From contig BAXE01000006.1 in NCBI GenBank assembly GCA_001310415.1, positions 124,001 to 188,000 on the forward strand: a stretch of 64,000 bases of DNA. Direction: 5' to 3'. A model generated the notes under the pieces. That model was not told the DNA's origin. It made no database searches and saw nothing but the letters and a program-made list of their open reading frames with translations. Positions 1 to 8,693 of the stretch are shown here, one piece after another (within the stretch, counting starts at the first letter, position 1; every line of letters begins with the position of its first letter). The DNA comes from Enterovibrio sp. JCM 19048. Its GTDB lineage: Bacteria > Pseudomonadota > Gammaproteobacteria > Enterobacterales > Vibrionaceae. Position numbers and translations under genes: made by a program.

Positions 1-210
1 CGGATAACACCCACGGTATAACCTTCGTGCGTGTGGCGCGAAAAAGTTTGCTTTTCGTAACTGGCTTGGAGAAGTTCTAACCCGCCAGGAGGGGGGAGGA
101 TTCAAACGTGGCGCGTTCCATTGCATACCCTGTTGTTCATTCGAACTAAGTATACGATACCTGCGCGTTGGAATTTTGTACAAAATTGCGATGTGGAGAT
201 ATTACCGCAA
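1..210. other. left edge, no assignable gene
   Basis: I see no convincing gene here. On the plus strand positions 3-80 are an open run ending in TAA that could be the last 25 codons of a gene entering from the left, but it has no recognisable motif. On the minus strand only a 12-codon ORF is present. The stretch is also downstream of the minus-strand cold-shock gene. Confidence 0.3.
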
Positions 211-243
211 CAAAAGAAAAAGGATGCCTTTTGGGCATCCTTT
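211..243 (-). terminator. Rho-independent terminator of csp
   Basis: On the minus strand a GGATGCC / GGCATCC stem with a short CAAAA loop is followed by a T-rich run (TTTTTCTTTTG). It begins about 25 bases after the csp stop codon. Confidence 0.85.
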
Positions 244-266
244 ACAATTCTCTGCGAATAGAAAAA

Positions 267-473
267 TTATGCTTTTTCTACGTTTGCAGCTTGTGGACCT
301 TTTTGGCCTTGTTCGATTTCGAAAACTACTTTTTGGCCTTCAGCCAGAGTTTTGAAACCTTCGCCAGTGATAGCACGGAAGTGAACAAAAACGTCTGGGC
401 CATTTTCTTGTTGAATGAAACCAAAACCTTTTTCTTCGTTAAACCACTTCACGGTACCGGTAGATTTAGACAT
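267..473 (-). CDS. csp: cold-shock protein, CspA family
   Basis: This is a 68-residue single cold-shock domain, a small OB-fold that binds single-stranded RNA and DNA and melts mRNA structure. RNP1 (KGFGFI) and RNP2 (VFVHF) are both intact and the length is typical for the family. I chose the ATG at 473 because AGGAG lies about 7 bases upstream and the product starts [12 protein letters not shown] as in other Csp proteins; an in-frame ATG 11 codons earlier has no ribosome site. It is monocistronic, with its own terminator and a long untranslated upstream region, as is usual for cold-shock genes. Which csp paralogue it is (cspA, C, E or D) cannot be told from sequence alone. Confidence 0.95.
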   Translation of the reverse strand: MSKSTGTVKWFNEEKGFGFIQQENGPDVFVHFRAITGEGFKTLAEGQKVVFEIEQGQKGPQAANVEKA

Positions 474-1063
474 GTTGTCTCCTGAAAGTATTTCTATTTG
501 TAACATTGCGCGTACGCATTAAGACCTATTAATGAATCACTTATGGTGGCAAATGTAGCGAATAGCTTCAGGACAACTTTCTTTTTGCGAAGGTAGTGTA
601 ACGAAGTTTTCAATTGCAGCATAAAGAGCTCTATTAACCAGGCCGAACGATAGTACCACAGAGTTTCCAATTGTATAGTTAAATTATGACAACTCTGTTT
701 GACCGTGTGTTTTTGTCGCCTTCTTCACGAAACCAAGCCGAGAATTGATGCAACAATGAACACCTCTTAAAAATAGTCTGATTTGATGGAAAAGAAAGTG
801 AGACATCTCTCGATTTTCGCAAGAAACGGTGTATTTATTCTAATAATCATCAAGTTAGCGGGTGATTTGCCACAAACATGCTACGGGTGTGTCAAAACGG
901 TAAGCAGCAAATTTGTCCGTTAAAGCGAGGAAAATGCGGTTGTACTGCCCCCGTCACTGACGCCATACCGATAAAAAAATAAAAATTTAAAAAAATGCGG
1001 AGAGGCGAGCCATTCATGGTTTGTTGAGGCGCAGTGATGCAGTAAGAGTCTGGAGGACATTGG
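474..1063. other. intergenic region between csp and mak
   Basis: About 590 AT-rich bases lie between two divergent genes. The part next to csp probably holds its 5' leader and promoter. The right end has an A/T-only stretch near 970-995. I found no confident promoter, small gene or RNA. Confidence 0.4.
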
Positions 1064-1957
1064 GTGAAAATTGGAATTGACCTTGGCGGCACGAAGATCG
1101 AGGCCGTGGTTTTAAATGCTGAAGGCGAGCAAATTCATGTAGAACGCATTCCTACGCCGCAGCATGACTATCAAGGGACGTTAGACGCCTGAAAGCTGGT
1201 GGACAGAGCTGAAGCAGCGGTTAACCACACCTGTACAGTCGGTTTGGGGATTCCGGGAACGTTGTCGCCGGTGACAGGAAAAGTCAAAAACGCCAATTCT
1301 GTCTGGCTCAATGGTCAGCCACTGGATAAAGACCTGGAACGTATGCTCGGTCGTGAAGTTCGCATTGCCAACGATGCCAACTGTCTGGCGGTTTCTGAAG
1401 CCGTAGACGGTGCGGCGGCCGGAAAGCACATGGTGTTTGGCGTTATCATCGGCACAGGCTGTGGCGGTGGCATTGCTATCGATGGCAAAGTCCATGTCGG
1501 CGCAACGGTGTTGCCGGAGAATGGGGACACAATCCATTGCCATGGCAAAATGAGCAGGACAGACGCCACGCCGAAAAAATCCATTGCTACTGTGGCAAGC
1601 CAAGCTGTCAGGAAGTGTTTATTTCAGGTACTGGTTTGTGGAAAGACTTTGAACTGGTGAATGGTGAGACGCTTCGTGGCCCTGACATTATGGCTCGAGT
1701 GGCGAAGGGCGATGCGGAAGCAGAAGTGCATTGCACGTTACGAAGATCGTCTGGCGCGTGCGCTGGCATCAGTAGTGAATATGGTGGATCCGGACGTGAT
1801 TGTGCTGGGCGGCGGTATGTCGAATGTCGAACGCTTATATACCAACGTTCCAGTGCTGATGCGCCAGTGGGTGATGGGCGGCGAATGTGCTACCCCTATT
1901 GTGAAAGCAAAGTACGGCGATTCCAGCGGCGTGCGCGGTGCGGCGCGGCTTTGGTAA
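1064..1957 (+). CDS. mak: ROK-family fructokinase, Mak-like (frame interrupted)
   Basis: ROK sugar kinases phosphorylate hexoses with ATP; this one resembles E. coli Mak (fructokinase, 302 aa). Visible are the ATP-binding start IGIDLGGTK, the [11 protein letters not shown] segment, IIGTGCGGG, the zinc-binding Cys motif (CYCGKPSC), the C-terminal LGGGMSNV and the ending [10 protein letters not shown]. The frame is broken: an in-frame TGA at 1190, a shift near 1500 and another near 1730. All are explained by missing single G or C bases: three between 1187 and 1198 restoring LDALESLVDRAEA, one at about 1503, two at about 1727-1735. Repaired length is 299 aa. The start is GTG with GGAGG about 8 bases upstream. 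Its product could feed fructose released by the nearby sucrose genes, though that operon has its own kinase. Confidence 0.85.
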
Positions 1958-2127
1958 GAGAGCCTTTCGGCAACAAAAGTGAAGCAGGGTGCGCAAGTGC
2001 CTGTTTTTCTATCTGGCGGACAGCCTGAATTAATTCCCTCCTTCTCCCAAATTCCATCAATTGATCCAGTAGCCAGAATCAGCTTTCGCTATGATGAGCA
2101 GAATTTCAAAAGGTTAGGACTAACAAA

Positions 2128-3072
2128 ATGGACTTTCTGTCAATACTCCCTTCAATCGTAAATATCTGGGTCATTCTCGCTATCCTGGTGGTTATCGTAC
2201 TGAGATCAGCAGTGAAATTTGTGCCGCAGAATACGGCATATGTCATTGAGCGCTTTGGTAAGTACAACAAAACCATGGAAGCAGGCCTGAATGTTCTGGT
2301 TCCCTTTATCGACAGGGTCGCCTATGTGCGCACCTTGAAAGAGCAAGCTTTCGATGTGCCTTCTCAGTCAGCCATTACCCGCGACAACATTTCGCTGGTG
2401 GTCGACGGTGTGTTGTATATCAAGGTATTGGATCCGGTTAAGGCGTGTTACGGCGTTGACGATTATATTTTCTCTGTGACCCAATTGGCGCAGACGTCGA
2501 TGCGTTCTGAGATCGGTCGTATGGAACTGGACAAAACCTTCGAAGAGCGTGAAAGCCTCAACACCGCTATTGTGTCGGCAATCAACGAAGCCGCGCAGCC
2601 TTGGGGTGTGCAGGTGTTGCGTTACGAAATTAAAGACATTGATCCGCCACGTTCTGTACTGGATGCCATGGAGCGTCAAATGAAGGCAGAGCGTGAAAAG
2701 CGTGCGGTTGTTCTTGAATCAGAAGGTGCACGTCAAGCAGATATCAACGTGGCTGAAGGTCAGAAACAGGCACGTGTTTTGGCCGCCGAGGCAGAAAAGT
2801 CTGAGCAAATCCTGAAAGCAGAAGGTGAAGCGCAGGCGATTCTGGCGGTTGCACAGGCGCAGGCGGAAGCGTTAGAAATCGTTGGTCGCACGGCGGCGAC
2901 GGAAGAAGGCCAGAAAGCAATCCAACTGGATCTGGCAGACAAAGCCATCGAGGCGAAAAAGGCAATTGCCAAAGAGTCTTCGGTTGTACTGCTGCCAGAC
3001 AGCCAGTCCAGCGCCGCATCAATTGTTGCAGAATCGATGAGTATCATTAACTCGTTGAACGCGAGGAAGTAA
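2128..3072 (+). CDS. qmcA: SPFH/Band-7 membrane protein, QmcA (paraslipin-like)
   Basis: This 314-residue protein has one N-terminal membrane segment (about residues 10-28), then an SPFH/Band-7 domain (FVPQNTAYVIERFGKY onward) and a long Ala/Glu-rich coiled coil (about 190-270). Such proteins form large oligomeric cages in inner-membrane microdomains and often associate with FtsH-type proteases. It is followed two bases later by nfeD, the classic paired arrangement (E. coli qmcA-ybbJ), so the two are co-transcribed. The start is the ATG after GGTTAGGAC. The gene is intact. Confidence 0.93.
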   Translation: MDFLSILPSIVNIWVILAILVVIVLRSAVKFVPQNTAYVIERFGKYNKTMEAGLNVLVPFIDRVAYVRTLKEQAFDVPSQSAITRDNISLVVDGVLYIKVLDPVKACYGVDDYIFSVTQLAQTSMRSEIGRMELDKTFEERESLNTAIVSAINEAAQPWGVQVLRYEIKDIDPPRSVLDAMERQMKAEREKRAVVLESEGARQADINVAEGQKQARVLAAEAEKSEQILKAEGEAQAILAVAQAQAEALEIVGRTAATEEGQKAIQLDLADKAIEAKKAIAKESSVVLLPDSQSSAASIVAESMSIINSLNARK

Positions 3073-3074
3073 AT

Positions 3075-3575
3075 ATGGATGTAACCCTGTACCTGCAAAA
3101 CAACATGGCGCAAACCACCATCATTATTGGCCTGATTTTGCTGATCATTGAAGTGTGGTTGCTTGGGCTGTCGACAATTGTTCTGCTGGCGCTGGGTGTT
3201 GCCGCTGTTATCACTGGTGTTCTGGCGCTGATTGGTGTGGTGCCTGAAACCCTCACTGCGCTGATTGCTACGTCTGGGATCGGGGCGGGTGTCCTTACCG
3301 CAGTATTGTGGAAGCCGCTGAAAAAATCCCAGAAATCACCGCGTCGTGAGTTCAACATCCACAGCGATTTAATAGGGCTGGAGTTCCAGCTTGACGCTGA
3401 TATGGATGCCACCCACCCGGCGACCGTAAAATACTCCGGTGTGAGCTGGAAATTGGTGTTGGCAGCGCCCCACCGTGATGCGATTCTACCGGCAGGGTCA
3501 ATGGTTAAAGTGGTGGCAGTGGATGTGGGTAGATTCACGGTCGAGCCCACACCAGAGCCTAATTTGTCCCAATAA
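3075..3575 (+). CDS. NfeD-like membrane protein (YbbJ)
   Basis: This 166-residue NfeD/YbbJ-type partner of QmcA has two or three hydrophobic segments within residues 15-85 and a C-terminal OB-fold domain (about 95-160) that faces the cytoplasm and is thought to contact the SPFH partner. It starts right after the qmcA stop, with GAGG as ribosome site inside the end of qmcA. Intact. The biochemical role of the pair is membrane quality control or microdomain organisation; the detail is not visible here. Confidence 0.9.
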   Translation: MDVTLYLQNNMAQTTIIIGLILLIIEVWLLGLSTIVLLALGVAAVITGVLALIGVVPETLTALIATSGIGAGVLTAVLWKPLKKSQKSPRREFNIHSDLIGLEFQLDADMDATHPATVKYSGVSWKLVLAAPHRDAILPAGSMVKVVAVDVGRFTVEPTPEPNLSQ

Positions 3576-3578
3576 AGG

Positions 3579-4525
3579 TCAACGCACTACCAATCGAGGC
3601 GGAAAACGTATGCTGGTAAAACAGCCATGTTTTCCGCCTTTTGCATTCACGAGTAACAGCATTTCTTCAAACCCACGGTAGGCCATCTCATTGATAGGTT
3701 GGGCGATACTGGAAAAAGCCATTAAACGCGCTGTCATACTGTCGTCGAAACCCACCACATCAATTCCGCTGATGCCTTGCTTTTGCAGTTCCCTGAGCAG
3801 TTTGTCAGCCGTCACATCGTTCATGCAGAAAAAAGCGGTTGGCGGTTTTGGCTGCTCAAAACATTGCTTTAGAAAGGCCACAAGATCAGGCTCTTTTTTC
3901 ACATCAAAGCAATTGGACTCCTTCAGTGGGAAACCGCGTTCAGCCAAATGCTGCCGGAACCCGATAAACTTGTTTTCCGAACTGCTGGTAACGCCGATAA
4001 AACCGATTCGGGTGTGCCCGCTGTCAATCAGGTGCTTAGCTGCGAGCATTCCGCCCATGGCATGGTCGACACCGAAACTGGTAATCAGTGGTGAGGTGCG
4101 GGTCAGCACAACGACCGGATAAGGCAGTTTTGCAGCTGTTTTAAGTAGGCCGGTGCGCAATTCAGTGGCAGCAAAAAAACTCCGTCAACTTTGTGCCTTG
4201 CACACTCTTCCAGATACAACCGCTCTTTATGTCTGTCATGGCGACTGTTGAAAAACAGGATACTGCGGCCGTGCAGGTAAGCCTGCTTTTCAAGCACATC
4301 CAGAAATTGGCTGAAGAAAGGGTTGGTGATGTCGGGCACGATAACGCCGAAAAGCTCTGTAGGTTTAGCGCGTTTGCGTTGATGGGGCTGGTAACCGATC
4401 TCATTCATCACAGCTTCCACCCGTGCCCTTGCTTCCGGCGACACCTTTTCCGGTGTATTTACCACCCTGGATACTGTGGCGATCGAAACTCCCGCCAGCT
4501 TTGCAATGTCCCGAACGTTACTCAT
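3579..4525 (-). CDS. scrR: LacI-family repressor of sucrose genes, ScrR-like (frame interrupted)
   Basis: A LacI-type regulator with an N-terminal helix-turn-helix (VRDIAKLAGVSIATVSRVVN), the LFGVIVPDITNPFFSQ start of the periplasmic-binding-like effector domain, the GFIGV segment and the usual LPPRLVVR-type ending. It is divergent from scrB-scrA-scrK, so it most likely represses them and responds to sucrose or fructose derivatives. The frame breaks near 4140 in a run of A's (YLK, then TAAKLPYPVVV); one added A restores a 315-aa protein. I chose the ATG at 4525 because the HTH begins there; longer upstream frames run into the promoter region. Confidence 0.9.
3598..3638. terminator. hairpin at the nfeD/scrR convergence
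   Basis: A perfect 10-base inverted repeat (GGCGGAAAAC / GTTTTCCGCC, 21-base loop) is followed by TTTT on the plus strand. It lies inside the last codons of scrR, 23 bases after nfeD, and may end nfeD transcription. The long loop makes it a weak prediction. Confidence 0.45.
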
Positions 4526-4557
4526 GGTGAAGCCCAAAAGAAAATGAAGGATATCAA

Positions 4558-4580
4558 TGTAACAAAATTCATTTGTTACA
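4558..4580. promoter_or_regulatory. candidate ScrR operator, palindrome
   Basis: A perfect 9-base inverted repeat, TGTAACAAA-N5-TTTGTTACA, sits in the 136-base gap between divergent scrR and scrB. Position and symmetry suit a repressor site. The half-sites do not show the central CG typical of many LacI-family operators, so the cognate protein is an inference. Confidence 0.55.
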
Positions 4581-4661
4581 TCACAGTTCAATTTGAAGAC
4601 AGGGAAAAATGAGGGCGAATTGCCTTCACCCATGCGCTACCCCCTGAGCAAGGACAAGACG

Positions 4662-6253
4662 ATGGATTATTCTGTCGCCATCGCACACCAACAACCTTTT
4701 GTTCCAGAGAGAATGACGTTGAAACTCCTGTCTGATCCGAAATATGTCGCCTTGAATGCGCAAACCTGGCCCCGCTATGACGCCTACCAGCATCAGGTGA
4801 AGGAAAGCCATTGGCGCCCGGCATTTCACGTGTCTCCGGTGGCGGGTCTTTTGAATGATCCGAACGGCTTTTGCTATTTCGCCGGTGAGTACCACCTGTT
4901 CTACCAGTGGTTTCCGTTTGGCATTGCCCATGGCATGAAACACTGGGCGCACGTGCGCTCCAACGATTTGGTTAACTGGTCAGCCCCTTCACTGGCGATG
5001 ACGCCAGATTCAGATTATGACCCACGAGGCGTCTATTCCGGCGCAGCGTTCCTTCATCCTGTTGATAACCAAATGCTGCTCTATTTCACCGGTAACCTGA
5101 AATATGAGGGTGACAAACGGGATGCGACCCAGTGCGTGGCAACCCTGTTTGCAGATGGCAAGGTCACCAAAAATGCCAACAACCCGCTTATTCCTCATGT
5201 ACCTGAGGGCTTAAGTGGTCATGTCCGTGACCCGAAAGTAATTGTTGTAGAAGACGGTTATCGCATGTTGCTTGGTGCGCAAACACTTGGCGACAAGGGC
5301 TGTGTTCTGGTGTATCGCAGCGATGATGCATTCAACTGGACACTGTTGGGACAGCTTGAAGTGGCTTTTCCGGCTGGTCAGGAGATTGCAGGCTACATGT
5401 GGGAGTGTCCGGATTACTTCGTACTCGATGGTCACGATGTGCTGGTCTTCTCACCACAGGGAATTGAATCGCAAGGCGCCCGTTTCCAAAACCAGTTCAA
5501 CGTAGTGTATTGCCTTGGCAAAGCGGACTGGAATGCACTGACTTTCCGTGTCGACACGGTTGAGGAGTTTGACCGCGGCTTTGATTTTTATGCGCCGCAG
5601 ACAATGGAAAACAACCCGGACGGAAAACGGGTGCTTTCTGCGTGGGCCGGTTGTGGTGACCCTGAATTTCCGAGCGATGTAGAAGGCTGGTCAAACTGCC
5701 TGACGTTCCCACGTGAACTTTACATTCAGGAAAACCAGCTCTGCCAACGTCCGGTACCTGCCATTGAAAAGCTCTACCTCAGCAGCCAGTCCGGCAGCGG
5801 AGAGGTCAAGGGCATTGAGGTGCTGGCGGACAATATCCCCACTGTTATCGCCTTACCCTGACACTCTCCAACCTGTCTGATGAAACGCTGGAACTACAGC
5901 TGCTCGCTGACGGCAGAGAATCGCTCAATCTGCTTCTCGATAGGGTAAACGGCCGCGTCACCTTTGACCGCAGCAAAATGCAGCACCGCTTTGCCACTGC
6001 CTGGGGCGAGCAACGAGACCTGGATTACCCGCTCGGCAACACCGTTCAGGTTGATGTTCTGGTGGACGGCAGCATCGTTGAAATCTTCCTTGATGGTGGA
6101 CGTGCTGCGATGACTGCGAGGGTTTTCCCAACAGGCGCAACAGGCGATATCCGGCTGCTCGGCTCGGCATCGGCGCAATATCAATGCGTGATGCACCTTT
6201 TGAAATCTTCCGTGAACACTGCACCAATCTCGGCAGACGTCTTATCAAAATAA
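4662..6253 (+). CDS. scrB: sucrose-6-phosphate hydrolase (GH32), ScrB (frame interrupted)
   Basis: A GH32 beta-fructosidase that splits sucrose-6-phosphate, made by the PTS permease next door, into glucose-6-phosphate and fructose. The three GH32 acids are visible: the nucleophile in LLNDPNG (D66), the transition-state Asp in HVRDPK (D190) and the acid/base Glu in WECPD (E248). The C-terminal beta-sandwich holds the DGSIVEIFLDGG motif. The frame breaks near 5852; one added A (TTACCC to TTAACCC) joins the catalytic domain to the rest and gives 530 aa. I chose the ATG at 4662 with AAGGAC upstream; an ATG at 4632 is possible. First gene of the scrBAK operon. Confidence 0.93.
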
Positions 6254-6271
6254 AACGATCAGGATTCATGT

Positions 6272-7660
6272 ATGGACTATCCAGCTATTGCTAAGAAAAT
6301 CGTTGCCTCTGTAGGGGGCTTACAAAACATAAAAAATGCGGAACATTGTGCGACACGTTTGCGACTGGTGCTGGCTGATGCCGGGCAGGTGGACGTGGAA
6401 GCCGCTAAAGGCATTTCTGAAATCAGTGGCTATTTCGCCCAGTCCGGACAGCACCAGTTTATTATTGGTACGGGCAAGGTCACCCATGTGTTTGAAGAAG
6501 TGAAGAAACTGATGGGCAATGGCGGCGAGGAAACCGCGTCAGGAGCCAACTTCAAACAAGATGCGTATGCCAATATGACCGCAGGCCAAAAAGTGGTGCG
6601 TACCTTTGCCGACATTCTGATCCCCCTGATCCCTGTTCTGGTTACCACGGGTCTGTTGATGGGTCTTCGTGGGCTGATGTTGCAGCTGGGCGTGCCTTTC
6701 AGTGAGAACGGGCTGGCGCTGTTCAGCATGCTGACAGATACCGCGTTTGCTTTCTTGCCTGTTCTTATCACCTATTCTGCGGTCAAACGTTTTGGCGGTA
6801 ACCCGGTTTTCGGCATCGTAGTGGGTTTGATGATGGTTGCCCCGCAACTGCCCAATGCATGGGTGGTCGCGGGTGGAAATGCCGACCCGATGACCATCTC
6901 ATTGCTGGGTATCACTATCCCGCTGGTGGGTTATCAGGGGACAGTCCTACCGGCAATTTTCGCAGGCTGGTTCCTGTCACTGGTTGAAAAACGTTTGAGA
7001 ACCTTTGTTCCTGCGGTCATGGATCTGGTGGTAACCCCGTTTCTGACCATCCTGTTTTCCATTGCGGTTATCCTGCTGGTCGTCGGCCCGATCCTCCAGG
7101 TGATTGAACATCAAATCACCCAGCTGGTGGTGCTGGGTCTGGAACTGCCGTTTGGCATCGGTTACGTATTGGTTGGTGCGTTGCAGCAATTGATCACCAT
7201 CTCTGGCCTGCACCATGCGCTCGGCGTCATTGAAATCGGCCTGATCAATGAGCGTGGCAGTAACCCGCTTAACCCGCTCATCACAGCATCCATGGCCGGT
7301 CAGTTTGGCGCAGCTATTGCGATTGCGACCCTGCTGAAAGACAAAGTGAAGAAAGCCAATGCCTACAGCGCCTCTATGTCGACCCTGTTCGGTATCACAG
7401 AGCCACTGCTGTTTGGCGTAAACCTGCAATACGGCAAAGCCTTCCTGATTGGTATGAGTGGCGGTGCGGTTGGCGGCATGGTTGCCTATATATTCAATGT
7501 CAGCGCCTCTGGCATGGGCATTACCTTTATCCCTGGCCTGTTGCTTTATACCAGCTCACTGTTTGATTTAGCCATGTATGTGGCAGTGATAGCGGCGGCG
7601 TTTTCAACCTCCTTTATCCTTACCCGGATCTATAATCCAGTGGTAAACAGCGCAAACTGA
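6272..7660 (+). CDS. scrA: PTS sucrose-specific EIIBC component, ScrA
   Basis: This 462-residue permease imports and phosphorylates sucrose at C6. The N-terminal EIIB domain has the phospho-accepting Cys26 in HCATRLRL; the EIIC domain (about residues 105-455) has some ten hydrophobic segments and the GITEPLLFGVN substrate-site motif. There is no EIIA domain, so phosphate must come from a separate EIIA-Glc, as for other ScrA proteins. It follows scrB by 18 bases and is intact. Confidence 0.96.
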   Translation: MDYPAIAKKIVASVGGLQNIKNAEHCATRLRLVLADAGQVDVEAAKGISEISGYFAQSGQHQFIIGTGKVTHVFEEVKKLMGNGGEETASGANFKQDAYANMTAGQKVVRTFADILIPLIPVLVTTGLLMGLRGLMLQLGVPFSENGLALFSMLTDTAFAFLPVLITYSAVKRFGGNPVFGIVVGLMMVAPQLPNAWVVAGGNADPMTISLLGITIPLVGYQGTVLPAIFAGWFLSLVEKRLRTFVPAVMDLVVTPFLTILFSIAVILLVVGPILQVIEHQITQLVVLGLELPFGIGYVLVGALQQLITISGLHHALGVIEIGLINERGSNPLNPLITASMAGQFGAAIAIATLLKDKVKKANAYSASMSTLFGITEPLLFGVNLQYGKAFLIGMSGGAVGGMVAYIFNVSASGMGITFIPGLLLYTSSLFDLAMYVAVIAAAFSTSFILTRIYNPVVNSAN

Positions 7661-7668
7661 TAGCAACC

Positions 7669-7694
7669 TGCAGGCCGTCGAATGACGGCCTGCA
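7669..7694 (+). other. strong hairpin in the scrA-scrK gap
   Basis: A perfect 11-base stem (TGCAGGCCGTC / GACGGCCTGCA) with a GAAT loop lies between scrA and scrK. No T-run follows, so it is not a typical terminator. It may stabilise the upstream mRNA or set the level of scrK. Confidence 0.6.
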
Positions 7695-7717
7695 AGCCTA
7701 AAAAAGGAATACGTTTA

Positions 7718-8641
7718 ATGAAGAAAGTGTGGCTGACAGGTGATGCGGTTGTAGACCTGATCCCCGATACGGAAATGACCTATCTGAAATGCCCGGGCGG
7801 TGCGCCTGCCAATGTGGCGGTAGGCGTGGCACGTCTAGGCGGGAACGTTGGCTTCTTTGGCCGCGTGGGTGGCGATCCGTTTGGCCGTTTTTTGAAAGAA
7901 ACCCTGAACAAGGAAAACGTTGGCACCGGGCATCTGGTGCTGGATGCTGACCACCGCACCTCCACCGTGGTTGTGGAGTTGGATGCCCATGGCGAGCGCA
8001 GTTTTACCTTTATGGTGAAACCCAGCGCCGATCAGTTCCTGCAACCACAGGATATTCCCGCCTTCTCAGCCGGCGAATGGCTTCATACCTGCTCAATTTC
8101 GCTGGCGAACGAACCGAGCCGCAGCAGCACCTTTGGCGCAATGGAGGCGATCAAAGCCGCGGGTGGCTTCATCAGTTTTGATCCCAACCTGCGGGAAGAA
8201 GTGTGGCAAAACCCGGACGAAATACGTGCAACCGTGATGCGTGCCGTGGCGTTGGCGGATGTGGTGAAATTTTCTGACGATGAATTGCTGTTCCTGACAG
8301 GTACCAATGACTTGGACGCTGCCCTTGAAGTGGTCAAACTGCTCAACATTCCTATGATCCTCATTACCCAGGGCGCACAGGGTGCATGGTTGGTCATGGG
8401 AGACAATAAAGCGTTGGTCACCGGAAAATCAGTCTCGCCAGTTGATACTACAGGCGCGGGTGACGCTTTTGTTGGCGGGTTACTGGCTTATTTGTCACGG
8501 GTTGATGACTGGCAGCAGCAAGACGTAGCGAAGCAGGCAGTGGTTTGGGCGAATGCCTGCGGGGCGCTATCGACCACCCAAAAAGGGGCGATGACAGCAC
8601 TGCCGGATTTGGAAAGCCTTGAGCGTTTTATTCAGAACTGA
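7718..8641 (+). CDS. scrK: fructokinase (PfkB family), ScrK
   Basis: A PfkB-type carbohydrate kinase of 307 residues that phosphorylates the fructose released by ScrB. Seen are the GDAVVDLIP start, the PGGAPANVA and GRVGGDPFG substrate-binding motifs, and the C-terminal DTTGAGDAF motif with catalytic Asp and anion hole. I placed the start at 7718 after AAGGAA; the in-frame ATG at 7682 lies within the intergenic hairpin. Last gene of the operon, intact. Confidence 0.95.
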   Translation: MKKVWLTGDAVVDLIPDTEMTYLKCPGGAPANVAVGVARLGGNVGFFGRVGGDPFGRFLKETLNKENVGTGHLVLDADHRTSTVVVELDAHGERSFTFMVKPSADQFLQPQDIPAFSAGEWLHTCSISLANEPSRSSTFGAMEAIKAAGGFISFDPNLREEVWQNPDEIRATVMRAVALADVVKFSDDELLFLTGTNDLDAALEVVKLLNIPMILITQGAQGAWLVMGDNKALVTGKSVSPVDTTGAGDAFVGGLLAYLSRVDDWQQQDVAKQAVVWANACGALSTTQKGAMTALPDLESLERFIQN

Positions 8642-8664
8642 ATGGGTTATCAATAGCTGAACAA

Positions 8665-8693
8665 TAAAAATCGCTCCGCTGGGGCGATTTTTT
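8665..8693. terminator. bidirectional terminator, scrK / histidine kinase
   Basis: An AAAAATCGC...GCGATTTTTT stem with a short loop and A/T runs on both sides ends scrK on the plus strand and overlaps the stop of the convergent kinase gene on the minus strand. Confidence 0.85.

Noticed and set aside
168-485. 105-codon plus-strand frame opposite csp
   Set aside because: It is antisense to the cold-shock gene and its terminator, with no family resemblance.
1187-1198. In-frame TGA in mak as a true nonsense mutation or recoding site
   Set aside because: Three missing doublet bases (C, G, C) in this short stretch restore the family sequence and the family length; no selenocysteine or readthrough signal was seen and Sec is not expected in ROK kinases.
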